NCBI GenBank assembly: GCA_021464415.1
Contig: CM038467.1
Span: forward strand, 21,856,011 to 21,920,010
Source of the DNA: Lonicera japonica
Lineage: Eukaryota > Streptophyta > Magnoliopsida > Dipsacales > Caprifoliaceae
Reading direction: 5' to 3'
DNA: 64,000 nucleotides
This document shows positions 11,456 to 23,209 of this stretch, piece after piece; the first letter of the stretch is position 1; every line of letters begins with the position of its first letter. Below the pieces are notes generated by a model, which was given only the letters and a program-made list of their open reading frames with translations, was not told the DNA's origin and searched no databases. A program made the position numbers and the translations under genes.

Positions 11456-12681
11456 GGGCGGTGATATTGGCACCCCACAGCACTCTTGTTAATACTCCCA
11501 TTCTTATTGACACTCTCACTTTTACACTTTTATCTTAATAACATTCCCACCACTCCCACTTATTTTTGAGAATAAATCCCCTATTTATTTAATTAATTAA
11601 CAACATAATTAAGTAATTAATTACATAATAACATAAAACAAATGATCCCAAAATTTCTCCACCATCTCTGCCATCTTATCAAACAAGAAAAACTACATAA
11701 TAACTTAATTTTAGAATAAGGAAAGAAAAACAAGTAAGAAAGAATTAATGAAAGAGAGACATACATGTTTCTATTTTGTTTATATTGTTTTCATAACATA
11801 CATATCAAATATATAAACAAAAAACACAATTTTCTATTTAAAGCACAAAGAAAGTTTACTCAGTTCTCCGTAACCGAATTGCAGGCTTGTACACTCGGCT
11901 GTTCTCAACCGAATATGAAATCCCGTAAAATGTCAAATTGATATATTCTTGGAACCTTCATTCGGTTGAGAGCAGCCGAGTGTTACTATATTATGCTCGG
12001 CTGTGAGCAGCCGAGTGACAATAATCACACTCGGTTGCTCTAAACCGAATAAAAGTCCTGAGAGCATATCAATTTGACATTTTATATGGGATTTCATACT
12101 AATCACACTCGGTTACTCTGAATTGAACGAAAGTCTTGAGAGCATATCAATTTGACATTTTATATGGAATTTCATACTCGGTTAAGAGTAGCCGAGTATA
12201 CAAACCTGCAACTTGGTTACGGAGAACTGAGTAAACCTTCTTCATACTTCAAACAGAAAATTGTGTTTTTTGTTTATCTATTTGATGTGTATGTTATAAA
12301 AATAACATAAATAAAATAAAAACATGTATATCTCTCTTTCATTAACTCTTTTTTGCTTGTTTTCCTTCCCTTATTCCAAAGTTTCTCTTTTTTCTACCAT
12401 TATTTTCAAATTTTGAGTTTTGTATTAATGGACGTTTTGTTTATACCATTCTTCTCAAATTTAGAGTTTTGTATTAACGGAAGTTTTATTTGTTGTTTTG
12501 GTGCAACCAAAATTTGTTGCTACCAAAATTTATTGCTAGATATATAAGAGATAATTATATAATTAGTGGGTTAATTAACTTTTGAGTTAAAGTAAAACAA
12601 GTGGGGTGGAAATAACAATTGAAACTCTTTTTTTAGTGGGAGTGTTAGCAAGTGATTGTGGGGGTGCCAATATCACCGCCC
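11456..12681. mobile_element. 1.2 kb foldback (long inverted repeat) DNA element, 8-bp TSD
   Basis: The two ends are near-perfect inverted repeats: GGGCGGTGATATTGGCACC on the left and the same sequence inverted on the right. They are flanked by the 8-bp duplication ttttttat at 11448-11455 and 12682-12689. The inverted repeat continues inward: the left block with ctccgtaaccg (about 11865) pairs with cggttacggag (about 12217), so most of the element can fold on itself. The centre has repeated cggttg/aaccgaat motifs. It has no transposase, so it is non-autonomous. The superfamily is unclear (8-bp duplication suggests hAT, but Mutator is possible). Confidence 0.85.
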
Positions 12682-13039
12682 TTTTTTATTTCTTGTAATA
12701 CAAGCGGATTAAGGATGGTCTATATATTTTGAGTGTATACCATTAACTCTTCCTCTTTATGAATGCTATTTTAATTTGTACATGTAATATGTGCGCGATT
12801 TAAAATATTTAAATATATAGAAAAAGTTAAATAAATATAGTAAGTGGTGTACAATTGTTATTATAGCAATTTTCATATAATTACTTGGGTGATAACTCGG
12901 CAACCTTTAAATTGGCCCCTATAAAAATAAATTTGGTTTCACATATATTAATATTGAAAATTAATAAAATACAGTGCTCCAAAATCATAGGGTTTTTTAT
13001 TTTTTTTAGAATTTCAGTTTATTTTTTTTATGTTAGGGG

Positions 13040-13215
13040 TATCTGGACCAGCTTTCGCGCACTTCAACTAATTAACTCCCTTCGCAGAGGGTGCTAACTG
13101 CTAGCCACCAGAGATTTTGCATCTATTGGGACTTGATTTGGGGAGCTCCCAATTGAGCTTGATTTTCTGAACTTAGGGTGGTTAGCCACTAGGTCACTCT
13201 GCTGGGACTTGCGCA
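13040..13215 (-). mobile_element. tRNA-derived SINE-like unit
   Basis: Read on the minus strand, the unit starts GACCTAGTGGCTAACCA (box-A-like) and later has ATCAAGTCCCAA (box-B-like). It ends with GGTCCAGATACCCCTAACAT before an A/T-rich stretch, an ending seen in many plant SINEs. The box B is imperfect and the boundaries are approximate. Confidence 0.45.
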
Positions 13216-13948
13216 CCTCAAACTCAGTGTTTTGAAAACAAAAATAATCGAAAATCAAAATTTCAAAATTCACAAAAAAGTAAGAACTAAGACTTAAGAT
13301 GGTAAAAAAGTTACTAACATTATGTCTATCAGTGTATCGCTATGTAAAAGCAGTATGTGGTAAAAGCTGAAAATATAAACAATATTTCACATCATGGACT
13401 ATTAAACTACACAAAATATAAAACATCTACTAAAAACCTTACTTTTGGGATACATAAATACTGGAATGGTGATATTGATCGAGGTAGTCTTAGTTTAACG
13501 TTATCAAAAAATCGAAAATGAATACTGAAATATGCGGTTGAGGTATGGCGGCTCAAATAATGATCAAATTCCATCCGTAATAAGTTTTGTATAATATATA
13601 TGCATGCAAGAGATTTCTTAATTTCTTGTAATATAATTATATGATAGAATTAAAGGTATAACATGGCACCCCAAGCTTACAAAGGAAGCTAGCTAGCTAG
13701 CTATATATCTATAGATTCTATATATATATAGTTGCCAGGCCGGAACATATTTAATTAGGGCGCTTAATATTCTAATACTGTATCATTTAAGATATTGAGC
13801 TCGATCTTTACATAAATTATAAGTCTCGTTATTCTAGAAAGAGAAGTAAAAGAGGGTAGCTCCAAATTTTGGCGAATTTCTCATAGTTATTTTTCCTCTA
13901 TAACCATTCGACTAAAAAAGGAAGAAAGAATTATACTCATAAGAGCAA

Positions 13949-14100
13949 ATGGGGTACGTAGTTTAATTGAGAAAGGCATCCATTTGGAACCTGCTCCTAG
14001 GTTCGAGTCTCGCTAGAGAGGTCTGGGATGATTAATTTTCATTATGCATAGTTAAAGAAATAGATTTAGACCTTTATTTTTAAAAATAAATAAATAAAAT
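13949..14100 (+). mobile_element. tRNA-derived SINE
   Basis: The unit has a box-A-like stretch (TAGTTTAATTGAGAAAGG, about 13960-13977) and a strong box B (GGTTCGAGTCTCG, 14000-14012) on the plus strand at tRNA-like spacing. It ends in an A-rich tail with AAATA repeats (about 14075-14098). This is the layout of a plant tRNA-derived SINE. The exact 5' end is not certain. Confidence 0.55.
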
Positions 14101-14959
14101 TGTACTCACAACCTCTCGATCTCATGTGGAAAGTGAAGGTTGTTGTCACTTGAGTTAAAGCTATTTAACATAACCTCTCTCACGTGGAAAGTGAAAGTTA
14201 TTAATTGCCACTTGAGGTAAAACTGTTTAACATAGTTTGATGGCAAATTAGTCGATGAATCCATAAACTTCCGCGTGAAGAACTTAACAAATGTAATGTT
14301 CCTTTTTGTATTTGTACTTACATTAATTTCCTAGATTAATTGGTGGATGGAGACCAAGCACATCTTAATTTGAGGGTCTCATGAAAAACAAAAAGTTAGT
14401 AATTAAGTTAGTTTAATTAATTGGTATCCCCTACGTGCATGCAGGAAATTAAGTAATTATGTGTTACTTATCATTTAATCTATTAATGTACCATCTTATA
14501 TATCTTTAAAATAATTTTATTTCCATTACGTTATGCCATCTATCGGTTGTTATTTTAGACAAGCTACATTTTGCATCCACTGAAAATAACAATAGTGCAT
14601 GCATGTGATCATGAAGCATTAAAAGTCACAGCATTGAGGCTTCAAATTATAATTTCCAAAGAAAGTGAGAAGATCAAGAATGCTGTTACCATTATTAAGT
14701 ATCACTTATAAAATATATGTAGTTAAAAATTAAAGCCCTCCCATTGGAACTTAGAATACATTCTGAGATTCCAATAGTACTACATTGTGGAATTGTTAAT
14801 TACCTAAAAGCATACATATGTACCTTGATATTGAAATTCTTTGGTTACATAACACTTCCCCAGTTCAGTTCTATATATCTCAATATAATAATCTCACCTT
14901 ACATCTATCTCGTTACTTTTTCACATAAATCCAAATTAACATCACATGCTGTATATATG

Positions 14960-15316
14960 GGGAAATTGTCCCTTACATACCATACATACGGATTGAACCT
15001 TAATTGAGAAAATAAATGAATAAATTTTTTTGATGAAATTTGGTAAAGATACTCTTTATAATTGGTAAATCATCTCTACTAAATTTTATCAAAAATTCAA
15101 CAAAGAAATGAGTTAACTAAATATCTAAAATTTGAACAGGCATGAATGGTCATTTTTCAGTTAACCCACTTCTTATTGAATTTTTTGATGAAATTGGGTG
15201 AAAAGGATCTACTGAACATGGAGATCATCTTCACCAAGTTTCATCAAAAAATTCATCCATTTATCTCTTCAAAAGCTCCGATCCGTATATATGGTATGTA
15301 TGTATTGAAATGTTCC
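14960..15316. mobile_element. foldback MITE (same family as 22851-23209)
   Basis: Outer arms containing accatacatacggat (left) and its inverted partner atccgtatatatggt (right) enclose a second pair of arms with tgatgaaattt/aaatttcatca-type repeats and the motif agttaacccacttct. The same internal motifs in the same order occur at 22851-23209, so the two are copies of one family. Both sit in (TA)n tracts, so a TSD of TA repeats cannot be resolved. Confidence 0.5.
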
Positions 15317-15325
15317 ATATATATA

Positions 15326-16296
15326 TAGGGGTGGACGGAAGTAGGGGCAAAGGGGGGCAATTGCCCCTCCTTGGATTTGGATATATATATATATATATTA
15401 TTACATATTGGGGTATTTTTTGAAAAAAAAAATATAATATTTAGGGACCTATGTGTAAGAGTTTAAACTTCAGGGCCAAGTGAAACTTAAAAATTACTTT
15501 AACTAATTTACTCATCCGCAGCTCACAGCCACACATAAACATCTAGTTTTTTTTCTAGTTCTCTCTCTCTCATTCGTCCACTGTCTCATTCGTTCTCCAC
15601 TTCTCCTCCCTTCACTTCTCTAGTTCTTTCACATAGTCCACCACAGCACTGACCCTGCCCACACATGGTATTAATTCTTCTCGATTAATATTAGATATAA
15701 TTTTTAATATTAAGTATAATTCTTAATTAATTGCATAATATTAATTATGTTCTTGTTTAATTGCATAATATGTTAGATTAATTGAAGAATTGCTAGTGAT
15801 TGCTATTTGCCCAATATTAGGTTTACTTCTCGATCAATTTTATAATTAATAATTGATTAAATTGCATAGTATTAGATCTATGTTAGATTAATTGAAGAAT
15901 TGCTAGTGATTGCTCAATATTATGTCTATTTCTTGAATAATTTCATAATATTAGGCGATTTAGGTCTAAATCCCTAATTTTAATTTTTCCTAAATAGGAA
16001 GAGATTTAATTAATTATATTTTGTGTTATATTGGAGACAGTGTTAATGGAAAAATTCTTGATAAAGATAAAGAAAATTGATGAACAAACTTGCTCCCAAC
16101 CAGAAATTCGATCAATCATCTTAAAATGCAGGGCTTAGCAATACTTTTAAAATATGAGATCTCGTAGAATGTTATTGTAATATTAAGTATTACTTTTAAT
16201 GCTATTATGCTTGCGGTTAAATTTTATGGTTTTAAATATTTTTTTATATGCTTTAAATTTCCCTCCCAGTCGATTAAATTCTTGGTTTCGCCACTA
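15326..16296. mobile_element. non-autonomous hAT-like element
   Basis: The left end reads TAGGGGTGGACGGAAGTAGG followed by a gggggcaattgcccct palindrome. The right end, read inward, is TAGTGGCGAAACCAAG. Ends of this kind, with a GGGGCAATTGCCCC subterminal block and a GTGGCG terminus, are common in plant hAT elements. Tatatata flanks both ends (15318-15325 and 16297-16304) and would be an 8-bp duplication, but it lies in low-complexity DNA. The interior has a CT-rich leader-like stretch (15545-15640) and a partial internal duplication (gaattgctagtgattgct at about 15787 and 15896). No transposase frame is left. Confidence 0.6.
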
Positions 16297-16988
16297 TATA
16301 TATATAAGTTGATATATACACCAAGCATGTACTTCATCATGTGTGAAAGACATTTTGCTTCCTTTACCAAGAACTATGTTTTCTTTCCTTTTGCTTTTAA
16401 AAATCTCTTAATTTCTGATCCCAATGACTCAATCCATTAAATTTTTTCAAAGAGGTTAGAGGCCGCCATCTTAAAATCATACATATATTTATTCATATCA
16501 TATTAATTAAAATGTGTTTTATGAACCTTAATGTTTTCCCAAATACTCCATTATCTTCAAGAAGTTCTTAATTATGCATTTCTATTATATTGTGGGACTA
16601 ACAATGACTAGCTAGCTTGTTCCTAGCTCATTACTCATAGTTAATTTACACTACTTTAAAAACATATATATATATATATGATTAAAGATAAATCAGTACT
16701 AAACCCTTATTTATATATACCTATATCTATATATATGTGAGACTAGTTTAACAAATTTTATTCCCATAATAACATGTATAAATGGATAATTAATAAGAAA
16801 CAAATAAAATGAAGTCATAAAGAAAATTAAATAGATGGAAAACAAACGAAGTCGTACAAATCATAAGGATAAATAGATGTGAAACTAATAAAATCATATG
16901 TGCATAATTAATACTTCAATTAATTTATATGTCTATATATATGATATAGAGAAAAGCGACAAGTATTATATATATATATATATCGTAC

Positions 16989-17170
16989 CTAGTATTTGAG
17001 AAATCATAGAGCTTGCCAGTACTGGAGAAGATGATTAGTCCAACCTCAGCATCACAAAGAATCGATAGCTCCTTAGCCTTCTTTAGCAATCCATTTCTTC
17101 GCTTTGAGAAAGTCACTTGCCTACTCGTTGAGTTGTCGATCCGACGGATCACAATCTTCCCTCTCCCCAT
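16989..17170 (-). CDS. MIKC-type MADS-box transcription factor, coding exon 1 (MADS domain), AGL17-clade-like; gene partial
   Basis: The exon begins with the ATG at 17170 and encodes a complete MADS domain of about 60 residues: [20 protein letters not shown], then [20 protein letters not shown] and [18 protein letters not shown]. This DNA-binding and dimerisation domain recognises CArG boxes (CC-A/T-rich-GG) in the nucleus. The exon ends after 182 nt, with a split codon (AG) before the donor GTACGA. The NSTSRQVT stretch, STGKLYDF and the exon 2 sequence resemble the AGL17/ANR1/AGL16/AGL21 clade (root-expressed or flowering-time regulators in other plants). The clade call is from motif memory only. 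The K domain and C-terminus (exons 3-8) were not found between position 1 and exon 2, so the gene either extends beyond the window or is truncated. Confidence 0.9.
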
Positions 17171-17492
17171 ATTCTCTACGCACTGGGTTAATTAGGGTTT
17201 TTGTTCCCTACAACAGCTTCTTGATGTAGATCGGCGAATTAAACATCGAAAAAAGTTAAAGAAATCATGCTTCGGTTATAAAGAGAGACCAAAAATAGAA
17301 AACTTAACCAGTAATAAAGATCAAATTGAGAGGTAAATGATAGATTTAAACAAAAGAGAAAAAGAAGACAAGAAAGAGAAAAGGAAGACTTGTAGGGAGC
17401 TTACTAATTTCAGACTTCCCAGCTGTGTTCAATGTGTGTGGGTGAGAGAGAGAGTTCTTCTTTTGGACATTTTTTTTTTGAAGCAACTGTTA

Positions 17493-17518
17493 GCTTTATA
17501 CGGAAAGCATATATATGC
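17493..17518 (-). promoter_or_regulatory. candidate core promoter of the MADS-box gene
   Basis: On the minus strand two TATA-like boxes occur, GCATATATATGC (plus 17507-17518) and CGTATAAAGC (plus 17493-17502). A CT-rich tract, GAACTCTCTCTCTCAC, lies about 40-50 bases further downstream (plus 17440-17455), as in many plant 5' leaders. The start codon is about 320 bases downstream. A possible 5'-leader intron acceptor, GTTGTAG, lies just before the start codon (plus about 17206-17212). These are pattern matches only. Confidence 0.4.
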
Positions 17519-18816
17519 CAGGAGGTGGTATTAGGTGGAGGTAAAGATAAAGAAACAACTATTTTAGGAGTAATAATGTTATACTCTTTGTTTTATTTGG
17601 TTAAGTTAATTAGTATGACTCTCTCACTTGATTATTGGTGAGATTACTTAGTGTTAAATAAAATAATTAATACTGCAAGTCTTTGTTTTTAGATACTAGT
17701 CAATCAATCGAGAGGATTTAGTTTTGCACGAGGAGAGTTAACAAATTTTTCATTTCTACTTAATTTGAAGCATAGTTACAATTTATTTTACTCCAATTTG
17801 ACTTCTTCGAATGATTTTTTTAGCATTGAGCCATTTTTCTTCATTTTAATTTAAACCACTTTCTTCCTTCACGCAAAATAATTTTTCGATTTGAAAATTT
17901 CACCTCTACCGGAATGCCCGCTAACACTCAATGATAGAAAGCTATGCGCCGCTTCGCGCTCCATATCAAATTAAAAGTTATGTTTTTCATTTTTAGGTGA
18001 TAATCGAAACCAAGCAAAATAGTATGCGAATTTCACATACAAATTTTTTTTTTGTTAAAACTATTTTGACCTATGTAAAATATGTACATTATTTCTTGAT
18101 ATTAATACTTTAAATGAGTATTTTAACGCTTCAAATTATTTTTTATGATCATATTCTACATGTATCTTTTAAAATATTTTTTTAAATGTTAAAACACTCA
18201 TTTCAAGTGTTAATACGCATACCGAGTACACGTATACTCTCTTAAAAATAGTCATTTGTGATCTAAGAATAAAATTAAGCATGAAAAAAAAAAGTGAATC
18301 CTCTTATTAAACTAATCATTTTTTAAAGGTAAAACGTCTTTCTCAAGGAAAATTGGTGTTGTTTTGTGCACCCAAAACCTACTTTAGTGGTTTCGCTTTA
18401 GAGATGAATTTGGATTTGGTCCATGTTTACTCGAGAGAGTATAGAATAGGTTCGTACTCGAGGCCCGAGTAGACCCACCTGCCGACTGAATCGAGGACCA
18501 TTGAGAAGATCTTTAAAAAAGATTGAGAGATCAGATATGGACAAATGTTGGGCTCACAGCGCGAGTACGCTGAGTTACATACTCGAGCGACGGGGAAAAT
18601 GCAAATCCTCGGACTCTCAGAGCCTTGATTGGAGGGTACGACTGTGAAAGTTTTTTATTTTTATTGTTGTACGAGACTAATAGATGATTGACACGTGCCG
18701 GTGGGATTATGAAGCCCGCCCTTTCTTGGAAGGTCCACTTTAAAAATTAAGAGTGGACTGTGGAGAGACTTTGATTTCCGTCAAGGTACAAATTAAAAAT
18801 TTTGTTTGTTTTAGTT
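17519..18816. other. intergenic region, nothing recognised
   Basis: AT-rich DNA upstream of the MADS-box gene. A somewhat GC-richer stretch at about 18400-18650 contains several ctcgag/actcgag motifs (about 18450-18600) but no open frame or repeat structure that I can name. Regulatory sequence is possible but not shown. Confidence 0.5.
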
Positions 18817-19152
18817 TAGAAATTTTTGAAATTCAACTTAAATTTTTCGGTTTGATTTAGTGGCTAAGAAAGTCTCAAAAGTAGTTCAAAACAATGTGAA
18901 AATATTTAATATAATAGTTATATTATCACATATTATCACAATCTAATCAGATTGTAGAAAAATTTATATTTCTCTCTTCTCAATCACACGAGTCATTAAT
19001 TTTTTACAATCTGATTAAATATATGATAACATGTGGCGTTATAACCGTTATATTAAATATTTTAGGATTTGAGACTTGAGAGAAACAACATAAAAATTAG
19101 AATGAAAAGAATAAAATATGAGTGTGTAATTAAGTTTGAATTTCAAGAAAAA
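18817..19152. mobile_element. foldback MITE
   Basis: The arms are inverted repeats: gaaattcaacttaa near 18830 pairs with ttaagtttgaatttc near 19130. Further in, atatttaatataatagttat (about 18903) pairs with ataaccgttatattaaatat (about 19040), and caatctaatcagattgt (about 18939) pairs with acaatctgatta (about 19004). There is no coding capacity. The duplication at the ends was not resolved. Confidence 0.55.
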
Positions 19153-19694
19153 AAAAGATGGAGAAAAGTGTCAAAAATAGCGTAATATTAATGATAGGGA
19201 AATGCCATGTCATGCATCAAAGATTTTTAAGTTTAAGTAGAACAAATAATTTTTTTTTCACGTTAATTTTCTACTCCCTTAACTACATTGTTGGTGAGGA
19301 GGCAACTAAGTTAAACAAGATTAATTAGTAATAGTTTCTAAAATGAAAGGTCGAAAATCTAAGTTAGCATAAAGAATTAATTTTTAACTACTATTGGCTT
19401 ACTTTTGAAAATTTAATGAATGCTTGTTTGATGAATTATAATATTGATTGAACAAAATGTGATCTTAATTATTAGTTTCATATGATGGTATATATGTACA
19501 TACAATATCATTTTTTGTATTGACTGTAGTTCGGTTTCTTCGGTTTTGGAGTGGCCTAACCCAAACCCAACCTCTTTAATTTCGGTTCGCTTTGTATGTT
19601 TCAATTTTTACTTTGGTTTGGTGCAGATATGTTCGGTTTTCAGATTGGCCACAACACCCCTAATTAAGAGCAGCCAAGAAATTAAAATTGCCTT
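19153..19694. other. intergenic region, nothing recognised
   Basis: AT-rich DNA. No gene or repeat structure is supported. Its right end includes attgcctt (19687-19694), which flanks the next transposon. Confidence 0.5.
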
Positions 19695-20085
19695 TAGGGA
19701 TGCAATAAAACACAACTTGTTGGGTTTTTGACCTGGTCTGAAAGGGATGAGTTCAAGATAGATTTTTTTAACACCAGTATTAGGTTCAAATTTTAAAATG
19801 AAAAGTTTGGGCGGGTTCAGGTTTGTACAAAATTAACCCGTTGACCCACCCCCTCCCGCTCTAAATATAGTTATTTCTTCCATAAATACTCTTGTAATAT
19901 AGTTTAATTACCATGGGGCGGAACAACTCAAGGCGAGGTATACTAGGTATGGGTTTATGCTTGAACTATTCTGGGCGGGTTTTGTTTTAAAAAAAGAAAA
20001 TCCGCACCAGGTCGAACGGGTTTATATATGGGTCAGATTCGGGTTTGACCAAACCAATCTCAAACCCGACCCATTGTCATCCCTA
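19695..20085. mobile_element. hAT-type MITE related to 10764-11390
   Basis: The ends are TAGGGATG.CAAT inverted repeats: left TAGGGATGCAAT, right (read inward) TAGGGATGACAATGGGTCGG. Flanks attgcctt (19687-19694) and aatgccct (20086-20093) agree at 6 of 8 positions, consistent with an aged 8-bp duplication. Subterminal GGGTTTGACC/ACCCG motifs resemble those of the hAT MITE in the MADS intron. There is no coding capacity. Confidence 0.65.
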
Positions 20086-20285
20086 AATGCCCTAGCTTGA
20101 ATATTTCATTTTTAACCTATTATTGGATATTTCCGGTATTTCCGTGCAGATACGCAAGGGAAATGATGCATTTAGAGAATACGGTGTTAAGACATTAATG
20201 CATTGATTAATGAACTTGATTTATTATATAAGAATTTGCACATGTGATACTTTATTGTATGCTCAATATATACATGTTTCTAGAT

Positions 20286-20630
20286 TTTTTTCTCAAAATA
20301 ATGTTTTCAAAAATCTTGTGTTCCAAAATAATACCATCTCTATCTTTGTTTCCAATATAATGTGTTTTTAAAAGTGGTATCAGTAATGCCAATTTTATAA
20401 TTAAAAGCGGCATCAGCAATACCAATTTCAGTAATGAAAACGTCATCAGCGATACCAATTTTAAAAATATACGTTTTAATTATTGAAATTGGTATTGCTG
20501 ATGGGATTTTTAATTATAAAATTAGCATTACTAATTTCACTTTTAAAAACATACATTATATTAAGAACAAAGATAAAGATAATATTATTTAAAGATATAA
20601 GATTTTTGAAAATATTATGTTAGGAAAAAA
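20286..20630. mobile_element. foldback (hairpin) element
   Basis: Long arms are inverted repeats. For example, ttcaaaaatcttgtg (20308), tatctttgtt (20341) and ggcatcagcaataccaattt (20409-20428) on the left pair with gatttttgaaaatatta (20610), aacaaagata (20564) and aaattggtattgctgatggg (20485) on the right. A short spacer carries a third partial copy of catcagcgataccaatttt. A transcript would form a hairpin with arms of about 150 bases. There is no coding capacity. Confidence 0.65.
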
Positions 20631-22850
20631 GTCCATGTTTCCGGACTGTGTTTACAAGAAGTGTTGCTTTAGTCTACTCTTTTGTTGAATCCTAGGTTCA
20701 TTTTGGCAATTGCCTGCCGCATGCAAATTTCGTGTGCCCCGCACAAGTAATTGTTGTTTGTGATGATTGAAGTGGATTATGCGTGCTCGCTCTCATAATT
20801 ACGTTTTGTGCAAGACTATTCTGTACGTTTGATAAAAATGTTTTGACTCGAGAATATATATATATATATATATATAATAGTTATGCTATTTTATGTCAGA
20901 TATAAATAAATACCTTTTTAGAATAATTACTAAAGAGAAACCGATTTTGCTTATGTATTTGAACTTAGCTAATCTATATGTATATATATATATATTAAAC
21001 GGAAAGGTGATGTTTACTTACTACTCATGTATTCGGTTTCCCGACACCAAAAATCAATTTCCAAATTATGACCCTAAACTTTAATTTATCAAACATGGAG
21101 TTAGATGGGTATAGTTGTAATTTAGAGATGTGTGACGTCAGCCACATTCTTAACGTACAAGCTCGTTGTCTGTTTGGGAGTTTAACTTTTCCTTTTCTTG
21201 TTCTTTTCAATTTTTGAAAAATATGTTATTATAAATGTTTGAACAAATTAGCTTTATTTTAAAAAAATATTTAGCTATTAAGTCAATACTTATTTAATGT
21301 TTATTTTAAAATATTAAATATGCATGGAATTTTTTTTTTGCTAAGAAAAAAAAACCGTGCATGCATATTGCGTGATCGAGAAAAATGTGCCCTTTGTGTC
21401 TGCTAGAATGTAGTCAAAGTAGGGGTTTAATTAAGGTGGATATTTGCAAAGTGGGCAGCAACCTGCGAGAATTAATGTAGAAGAAAGAATAACAAAAATA
21501 GAAGGTACAACGACCTTCAGTGACAGAGACTAGTGGCCGGTTTTATCTTTTAAGAAGAAAGTTTTTAAGGTTCTCCTCTTTTTTCTTTTTAAGGTTAATT
21601 GGTTAGTAGTATTCCAAAGGAGGCAAGTATATCTACATGCCAAAAAAAGAAAGAAAGAGGCTGAAAGAGGCTCCTACTCTCTTTACTTCTTCTTGCAAGT
21701 TGCAAGGTTGTTGGGTGTTGCAACTACATAACAACTAAAATCCCACCTTAATTAAATTAAACAACATCAACAATAATGACACTATATACATATATATATA
21801 TTTGTCTACTTGTTCAACTTTATATATATGAGTATTTACAATTAACTATGAAACATAAAGAAGAAATAACATAATTAGAATAGACAAATTATTATAATTA
21901 TTTTAATAAAACCGATAATTACAACATACAACTTTATATATATATATATATATCAGTGTATTTTAAGTAATGACCACTATTACGGATCGAGCCATTTAAC
22001 ACATTTTCCAATAAATTTTTTTTATGAAATTTGTGAGGATTTTCCCTATATATATTTACAAGTTTTGATACTACATACCATAACAAAGGGTGGTCAAACA
22101 ACCACATTAATGGGGGAGCGTTCCATACCATGTCTATGTAGATTGAACCCATGACCTGATAATCTCAACCGACAAGTACACAAGTTTGTTGGCAAGTAGA
22201 CGGGTTAATTTAACTCCAATACGTATTTTATAAAATTTTATTTGCGTTAATTCTGCATAAGGCATTTTGCATCTCAAAAGGCAAGAAAAAATATACCATG
22301 CGTAATTAAGTAAAAAGTATTGTAACATAACCACTCTCAAATATTTTGTTTAGAGCCTCAAATAAACTTGGTCATCCTTGAACCCCATCTTTCCGCTGCC
22401 TCCCCCTCATCTCTTGTATTTAAATAAAGAAAAAAAGAATACCTCACATTTCTATTGTGTTTGCACATTTATTAGAAACAAGACTCGATATAAACTTGAC
22501 TTGTGATATTATGTAGGAACCCAACTCTCCAGGGTTAAGTTAAAAAATAAAAAATAAATTCCATCATAAATTAAGAATATCATTTTTCAATTTTGTACGC
22601 ACTTTTAAGAAACATTCATTTCAATAGAATCAATGCAGAAATTTAATATATTACTATTGGTTATATTTTAAAAACTAAATTATACTCTTAATTTGAGAGC
22701 GAATAACAAAAATAATGGGCCTGGTAATCTAAAACATAAAAGATCGAGTAACTAGTAATTATTTCATTAAGAATATATGACATATATGTTTCATGGGGAC
22801 TCTATACACCAACATGATGGTTATATATTTACATATATATATAGATAGAT
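20631..22850. other. intergenic region with microsatellites, no gene
   Basis: AT-rich DNA with (TA)n tracts at about 20853-20880, 20980-20995, 21787-21802 and 21934-21953. No gene, RNA or clear transposon ends were recognised. Short open frames here lack any recognisable domain. Confidence 0.5.
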
Positions 22851-23209
22851 AGCCCTTCTCTTAAGGACCGACATTTTTGAGGGGGTAAATGGATGGATTT
22901 TTTTCATGAAACTTGGTGGAGATTATCTTTATAATGAGTAGATCATCTCCACCAAATTTCATAAAAAAATCAATCGGGAAGTAAGTTACCTTAAAAATTG
23001 ATATATATGCGTATTTCTAGGCGTTGAAATTTTAGATTTTTAGTTAACCCACTTCTCATTTGATTTTTTTAATGAAATTTTGTGGAGATGATCTATTAGT
23101 TATAAAGATCATTCTCACCAAGTTTCATAAAAAAAATCATATGTTTACCATTCGAAATGGACGGTCCGTAAATTAGCTAATTTAAGGACAATCCTTAGAG
23201 AATGGGACT
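22851..23209. mobile_element. foldback MITE (same family as 14960-15316)
   Basis: Ends are AGCCCTTCTCTTAAGGAC on the left and AGTCCCATTCTCTAAGGA on the right (read inward). The interior repeats motifs of the copy at 14960-15316: tcatgaaacttggtggagat, agatcatctccaccaaattt, agttaacccacttctcat and tctcaccaagtttcat. It lies between GATA/TA tracts, so the TSD is not resolvable. It has no coding capacity. Confidence 0.6.

Larger units (their letters stand above)
9213..16988 (-). other. intron 1 of the MADS-box gene (about 7.8 kb)
   Basis: The intron runs from the donor GTACGA after exon 1 to the acceptor TTGTCAG before exon 2. A long first intron is common in MIKC MADS-box genes and often carries regulatory sequence. 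This one is swollen by insertions: an hAT-type MITE (10764-11390), a 1.2 kb foldback (11456-12681), SINE-like units (about 13040-13215 and 13949-14100), a foldback MITE (14960-15316) and a 1 kb hAT-like element (15326-16296). The remaining parts (9213-10755, 12690-13040, 13216-13948, 14101-14959, 16305-16988) are AT-rich with (TA)n tracts. A GC-richer patch at 10370-10500 contains an open frame with no recognised family. Confidence 0.75.
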
